Shown here piece after piece: positions 58,366-64,000 of a DNA stretch of 64,000 bases; within the stretch, counting starts at the first letter, position 1; every line of letters starts with the position of its first letter. The stretch comes from Mytilus californianus (taxonomy: Eukaryota; Mollusca; Bivalvia; Mytilida; Mytilidae): NCBI RefSeq assembly GCF_021869535.1, contig NW_026262659.1, forward strand, positions 7,254,001 to 7,318,000. The letters are read 5' to 3'. The notes below the pieces were generated by a model. It did not search any database. It saw nothing but the letters and a program-made list of their open reading frames with translations, and was not told the DNA's origin. Made by a program: the position numbers and the translations under genes.

Positions 58366-60049
58366 TAGTAATTAGTCAAACTTATAACCATGTTAAATTC
58401 TTCAATTTCTGAAAATTTTAGGTGGTAGGCTGTTCTTGATTCAGAAATACATGTCTCCGCTCGCAAAATTTCAAACTGCATTATCTCTAAAACGACAACA
58501 GATATCTCAAATCTGCTAAGTGAAAAATGATCTGCAGTTGAAGTACTACATTATAAAAAAATTTGGACAATTGCATAGTTCATCAAGGTCACAATGAATA
58601 ATCAAATATATGATGCAATGCCAAAGTTAGGAACCGGAAGTCGTAGAGACATGGGTTTACCACCATTCAACCCAGGACCACCTGACCTTTCAAATGTAAC
58701 AAGGTCAAGGTCAAAGTACACTTTGAAGGTCAAGGTAAAATTTCATTATGACCTTGACATTGACCTCAAATTGAAGGTATTGAAATACTGATTAATTTTG
58801 CAATTTATAGTAGGTTGATATCTGTTTTCTTTTCAACGATATACACAAAATACTCCACTTTTAAGAATTATCTCGTCGTAGCTTCTGAACGGATGGTCGG
58901 ACAGTTTTGAGCTTAATGTATAAAATGTAGAGCTCTTCGAGAGGAACATTTTATACACTAAATGTATCAGCAATCTCTTATCGTTTTCTTAATATGTAAG
59001 CTGGAAATTGCAGCGTAAATATTATTTGCACTCGGTGACCTTTGACCTGGTTCAAATGAAAAGTAAAATGAACTTAAGATTGTTGGTGAAGGTCCCAAGT
59101 CTCTACAACTTCCTTTTAACATAGTTAAATTATTTTCACGTTATTTCATAGTAACAAAAGTTACTTTATAATATATGACTTAATGATGCACAGATTGAAA
59201 TTGGTAATGATCAGAAAGACTAATAGGAGTAACTGCTGTATTGGTTGTAAGCTTCATTTACCCAATATGGATTCTTATTGAAATAACACTTTACAACTTT
59301 CATCCCTTCGAGGCATTTGTCTGGATTTACCTAAACAAGGAACTCTCAAACACCCAAAGAAAGACAGGCATTTACAAATACAATTTTGTAAAGGAGCTAT
59401 ATGATCAAACGGGGCGTAAAAAGTGTTATCAGCTTACATACCATTATTTTACACTTCTATCGTATAACTCTATTCGTTTGATTTTGAATACTATTTGTGG
59501 TGTCTGTTGCTACTAAAATTTGACGTAACAGTAACTGTCTTTTCATGGGAGTTATGTTTACCATCTATTAAAACAATTTTTCAAAAGTTTTCAAAATTGT
59601 TTCAAAATATTTATAAAGATAAACAATCTAGTCTCATTTTATAAAATGGATTTTGATTTACGTCTGTGGTTTTAAAAATCACCACACATTACAAGCTAGT
59701 TACTTTTTTGATGTCAAGTTAACTTTAACCATCAATTATAAATTGAACTTCCGTGAATGAAGATGAATTTTCGGAAACGGGATAGAAATAGAAAGATTGA
59801 ATTTATGATTAACCCCCTGAACATGTTTTAGAAGTACATTGGTAAATGCTTTTCAAAGTTGATAACACTCTAAGCTAATTACACAGATGTTGCATAACAA
59901 TTTACTGCAAAATCAACAAAAGTGATGCATCATGATCATGTTGTTTGATTAAACTGTTTTATCTAGAAATGTTTCATACCTTAATCTATACCAATAATTT
60001 TACAGTTAATAGCTTGTTAAGAAATAGTCTTTTCGACAAAGGAAATGAC
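58366..60049. other. No supported gene
   Basis: 58685-58775 holds clustered aaggtcaaggtca and gaccttgacat motifs in both orientations, with local hairpin potential. A 91-codon frame at 59241-59516 begins with TTG and is not recognised. Confidence 0.4.
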
Positions 60050-60625
60050 TTATAAGAGAGACGAAAGATACCAAAGGGATATTCAAAAGTCGAAAAAAAA
60101 CTGACAACGCCATGGCGAAAAAAGAAAAAGACAGACAAACAACAGTACACAAAATACAACATAGAAAAAGTAAAGACTGAGCAACACTAACCCAACCAAA
60201 AACTGGGGGTGATATCAGGTGCTCCGGCAGGGTAAGCAGATCCTGCTCCACATGTGGCAACCGTTGTGTTGGTCATGTAAGTGCAAATCCGGTGATAATT
60301 CAAATTCGATAGGTCACATTCGGGAAAAAGGGGACGGGATTGTAGTTACGACATTAGGAACATATCCGTCGTCATCTGTGAAACAGATATTCCATAACGG
60401 TCAACCAATTGGTGATGGCGTCCGTAAAATTTTCGAAGAGATGAATTCCACTTCACCACTTAGAAATTTGGGTTTAAAAGATTCTTTGTGAGCAGCAACT
60501 CTCCATCAAGGAAATCATGATAGGAAATACAAGCCCTTGAATATCGTATCAACCGGGAGATATACACTCCGTATGCAGGCGCTGCTGGAATGTTGCTACA
60601 TAGAAGTTGGGAAGCTAAAATCAAA
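60050..60625 (-). pseudogene. Penelope-like element subfamily A, 3' end
   Basis: Minus strand: remnants of CSNIPAAPAYGVYISRLIRYSRA and ISYHDFLDGELLL, then FYGRHHQLVDRYGIS, and the A-type 3' UTR to the tctctctta terminus near 60053. Frames are broken. The apparent ORF at 60006-60260 is translated UTR. Confidence 0.8.
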
Positions 60626-60723
60626 TATCTCAATTGTGATTAATCTTTTTTTTCTTAATCAGCATTTCAGCAATTCCTGAATTTAGTGTATAAACATCTT
60701 TCCGCATCAAAACAGTGGTCTAA

Positions 60724-60956
60724 GTAGTCCATCTACTGTAGCATTAGCCTGTGAACACTGATGTTGTGAGTTTGAATTCAGCATGTGGAAGATGCACTCA
60801 ACTCCAATCCTAATTGACTAGGATTGTCAGTTTTCCTACGAAGGTCGCTGGTTCCCTCCTGGCACTCCTGCTTCCTCCACCAATAAAAACTGACCACCAC
60901 GAAACAGTGCAATAGTGCTGAAAGTGGCGTTAAACACCAATCTATCAATCAATCCA
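60724..60956 (+). repeat. tRNA-derived SINE
   Basis: Box A-like tagcattagcctgtgaac, box B-like gtttgaattc, a body with ttttcctacgaaggtcgctgg and cttcctccaccaataaaaac, a distal gtgctgaaagtggcgttaaa, and an (atca)n-type tail ending at about 60956. Confidence 0.8.
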
Positions 60957-61045
60957 ATCGAAATAATTAACAAGAACTTTTGTCTTTGTTAGTTCATTCT
61001 TGGTAACTTTGTAATGGTAAAACAGTATTTGTGTAACTTGCCAAA
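60957..61045. other. Short spacer
   Basis: No feature between the SINE tail and the hammerhead-repeat monomer. Confidence 0.4.
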
Positions 61046-61385
61046 TCATGCCACTGCTGGTGGAGGTTACCTCCTTCAAGGTATCATCTGACCAGTAGTC
61101 AACACTTCTGTGTGGACATGAATTATCATTGATATGGTCATAATTATATAAATTGACTCTTTACAAAACTTTGTATTTTCGAAATACTAAGGACTTTCTT
61201 CCACAGAAACAGATTACCTTAGTTGTATTTGGCATACCGTTGGAATTTAGGGTCCTCAATGTTCTTCAACCTTATGTGGTCTTTTTAACTTTTTTTGATT
61301 CGAGCTTCATTTAAGAGTCTTTTGAAAACAAAATGCACGTCTGGCGTACCGAATTTTAAGCCTGGTAGCTATGATGAGTTAAATG
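61046..61385 (+). repeat. Hammerhead-repeat monomer, single decayed copy
   Basis: Collinear with 31400-31751: gccactgctggtgga, gtatcat...ccagtagtca, ttgatatggtcat, ctaaggactttctt, attaccttag, ggtcctcaatg, then a damaged hammerhead and gcctggtagctatgat. Confidence 0.75.
61304..61347 (+). ncRNA. Hammerhead relic, subfamily 1
   Basis: GCTTCA-TTTAAGA-GTCTTTTGAAAAC-AAA-ATGCACGT-C-TGGCGT. Same 44-base length as the intact motifs, but core CTGATGA is changed to TTTAAGA and GAA to AAA. Inactive by inspection. Confidence 0.65.
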
Positions 61386-61804
61386 ATAACATCTTCATAA
61401 AGAAATTTGTCTCTCAACATATAATAGATCATCTATATCTAGCGTGATGGTATTATACTTTGTATTTTTGTGACACCAATGTAAGTCTACCTAATTTGAA
61501 TTTATTATAACAATTGTCTGGGAAAGTGTAAAAGATTCAATAATTACATGCCTAAAACTACAGTCCTGTACAGTGAGATGCCTTCAAAACGAAAAAGTGG
61601 TAATTGTGCGTTTAGTATTACGACAGTTTGAATGAAATTAACACAAATGTGGAAATATATTTCACTTTCAATACTAATAGACATACACTTGTCTTTAGAT
61701 GCAATAAAGCACAGGAATACATGTTATGTTTATGATAGATTGTAAATTATATTTAATTAGATGATTTATGAATAATTTTGAGAAATCACAAAAGTTGATT
61801 TTAA

Positions 61805-62130
61805 TGTCCGTTTAGTGATAAAGATTATAACATAATATTGACTGCTGTACCCCACCTTTGACATTTTTAACTGTTTGTTTTGCTCACCCGTTGTTGTCAA
61901 CATAATTGATTCTATATGACTTTCATACAAGTAAGAGGTTAAGCTAGCTATAAAACCAGGTTTAATTCACCATTTTCTACATAAGTAAATGCCTGTACCG
62001 AGTCAGAAATATGACAGTTGTTTTCCATTCGTTTAATGTGTTCAAACTTTTAATTTTGCCATTTGATAAGGAATTTTCCGTTTTGAATTTTCCTTGGAGT
62101 TCGGTAATTTTGTTATTTGACTTTTTAGTG
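61805..62130 (+). repeat. Dispersed repeat family B, copy 7
   Basis: taaagattataacataatat, gactgctgtacccc, ataaaaccaggtttaattc, agtcagaaatatgacagttg, attttccttggagttcggta. The downstream 62160-62214 is unassigned. Confidence 0.75.
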
Positions 62131-62214
62131 GTACATTTATATATGCAGTAGAGAAAAGGTGATCGATATGGGGTTTTCACCGGATGTATACAAATGAGAA
62201 ATATGAAAACAAAC

Positions 62215-62400
62215 CTTTATTAATTTCATGCGTCTTGAACGCTACAAGCCATGCATTTGAAAGCGAAGGATGTATAGGAACCGAAACAGTTGAAGAGCTA
62301 TAGCACTAAAGAGGACATAAAAATATAAGCCAAATCCATATAAAGTCAGCTTTGCCCGACGGAGTTGAAACCTTAGTCGTTTAATAATTTCTAAAGTGAC
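62215..62400 (+). repeat. Dispersed repeat family G, copy 2
   Basis: Partner of 17206-17411: catgcatttgaaagcgaagg, ggaaccgaaacagttgaag, ggagttgaaaccttagtc. Confidence 0.7.
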
Positions 62401-62405
62401 AATTT

Positions 62406-62812
62406 ATGAAAGAGAGGCGAAAGATACCAAATGGCCATTCAAACTCATAAGTCGAAAATAAACTGACAACGCCATGGCTAAAAAAGAAATAACCAACAGA
62501 CAAACAACAGTACACAAAACGCAACATAGAAAACTAAAGTCTGAGCAACACGAATCTCACCAAAACACGGGGTGATATCAGGTGATATCAGGTGCTCCAG
62601 AAGGGTAAGCTGATCCTGCGTCACATTTGTGTTGCTTATGTAAGTACAAATCCGGTAAAATTATAAATCGGTAGGTCACATTCGGGGTAAGGAGACGGGA
62701 TTGTAGTTACGACAATTTGAACATATCCATCGTCATCTGTGAAACAGATATTCCATAACGGTCAACCAACTTGTGATGGCGTCCGTGAATGTTACGTACG
62801 GATGAAAGTTGT
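62406..62812 (-). mobile_element. Penelope-like element subfamily A, 3' UTR copy
   Basis: Minus strand matches the A-type 3' UTR and the last RT codons (GHHKLVDRYGISVSQMT-like), ending at the ctctcttt terminus near 62406. A short ggtgatatca duplication occurs at 62571-62590. Confidence 0.8.
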
Positions 62813-63049
62813 GATATAAATCATGTCAGATGTATTATTTAATTCAAAACACGTGTATGATACGAAAACAGTTTTTTCTGGTTTTTTTTACGTTTGCCAC
62901 GATAACGTCATGTGAAAATCGTCATCAGCGGAAACATCAGTGATATCTTTGGAAAAGTTAGTATTGTTGCCTCTTATCAACGTGTCAAATTGATAAGTAA
63001 ACAGATAAGAATAAATTCATGTTGCTCTTAACTTTAACAAAGTTATTAA

Positions 63050-63160
63050 AACCGTTGTTTACCATTCGTTTGATGTAATTGAGCTTTTGATTTTGCCATT
63101 TGCTAAAGGACTTTCCGTTTTGAATTTTCCTTGGAGTTTGGTATTTTTGCCATTTGCCTT
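63050..63160 (+). repeat. Family B 3' fragment
   Basis: attcgtttgatgtaattgag, ttttgccatttgctaaagga, attttccttggagtttggta. Sequence from 63161 to 64000 shows nothing else I can support. Confidence 0.7.
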
Positions 63161-64000
63161 TTTTCTAATATAATTTTAAGGCAATACCAGATTTTATATT
63201 TACAATTGTTGGTTTTTGTTGTTTTAATTGATATTTTTCTTTTTGTTCCTTCTTTCCAAATTTAATTCCCATAAATATGAAAAAATTGATCATGAGGTTT
63301 CCATATATTTCATTACGACATCAGGTATGTTAATGAGCGAACTCGCGGATTTTCATAAATTTTGTTTTAACAACTAAGGAATGACTTTCTACGAATATAA
63401 GAAATAATATGTCCAATGTAGCCCTAACCAAAATATCTGACAATTTAAAGATTCAAATTAAATGATCGGTCAATCATGAAATGAAACAGCACAGAAGACG
63501 CAGAGAAAATAAAATCCCAAACTGAAACATCATAATATTCCACATTAGTATTGTTTATTGAAATTTCTTCAGTAATGCTCGCTAGTATATAGTATTAAGA
63601 TCCTCTATTTTACCAACAATAAAAGTACCATTTTGTAAAAGTACACCTCGAAATCGAATCTTCTCTACTTTTTATGTAAAAGTAAACTGACTTCACATAT
63701 TCGTTTAGATATTTGGTTTCATAACTTCATTACTTTTCAGTATATCTTTGTATTTGGTCTGATATATTCCTGATTTGCTTTACCCGGAACCTTCTGCCAT
63801 GAATAAGTTACAATGTTAAATACCTTCGTCTATTGAAAGCCCTTTTAAATTGTGACTATATCACACTATGAACATTCAACGTTTGTTTTGTGCTATTCTA
63901 TCTTCATATTATAAATTCTTCATTTTTTTAATTTTTACCATCTTATTTTGTGAACAGCACAAAAAAAAAACATAAGAGGGGGACAATCAAACACGTCATA

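Noticed and set aside
59241..59516. 91-codon plus-strand frame
   Set aside because: Starts with TTG, no recognised motifs, no repeat or gene context.
60724..60800. Possible tRNA gene
   Set aside because: Boxes are present but acceptor and anticodon stems do not form, and a SINE body and tail follow.

Overview
The window reads as eukaryotic nuclear DNA: AT-rich, intron-less only within mobile elements, and filled with short dispersed repeats. The repeat families match what I remember from mytilid bivalves (mussels such as Mytilus), so I infer a marine mussel; this is recall of repeat sequence, not a search. No host protein-coding gene, tRNA or rRNA gene can be supported. Every recognisable coding stretch belongs to a decayed transposable element.

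Layout. 1-5.9 kb: a minus-strand tRNA-type SINE, a minus-strand LINE reverse-transcriptase relic, a Penelope-like (PLE) RT relic and a palindromic MITE. 7.9-11.4 kb: PLE relics and a hammerhead-repeat relic. 13-16 kb: relics of two hammerhead subfamilies and short tandem repeats. 18.8-22.3 kb: a Helentron/HINE-like non-autonomous element next to a minus-strand PLE. 24-29.6 kb: dispersed repeats. 29.3-32.2 kb: PLE relic, then a tandem repeat carrying two intact hammerhead ribozyme motifs exactly 342 bp apart (retrozyme-like). 34-39.4 kb: PLE 3' ends and the best-preserved PLE RT (minus strand, YLDD motif). 39.5-46.3 kb: a divergent 0.8-kb duplicated noncoding segment and fold-back repeats. 47.3-51.7 kb: a broken tyrosine-recombinase element (minus) with a repeat inserted in it, a 0.25-kb local duplication, and a complete but inactivated Tc1 element with 25-bp TIRs and TA target duplication. 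53.2-55.5 kb: PLE relic and a long inverted repeat. 56-58.4 kb: two tandem arrays. 60-63.2 kb: more PLE 3' ends, a tRNA-SINE and another hammerhead-repeat relic.

The parts plausibly interact as a retroelement ecosystem. PLEs would supply reverse transcriptase. Hammerhead-bearing repeats, SINEs and short repeats that share the PLE 3'-end structure would be its non-autonomous clients. Two observations deserve most attention. (1) Type I hammerhead ribozymes occur in at least three subfamilies, with palindromic helix III and compensatory changes in helix I, and include a 342-nt unit bounded by two intact ribozymes. (2) A two-hairpin RNA module (a variable stem followed by CCTG-N8-CAGG) recurs at or near the 3' parts of four otherwise different repeat families, including PLE 3' UTRs, and its first stem changes in a pairing-preserving way between families.
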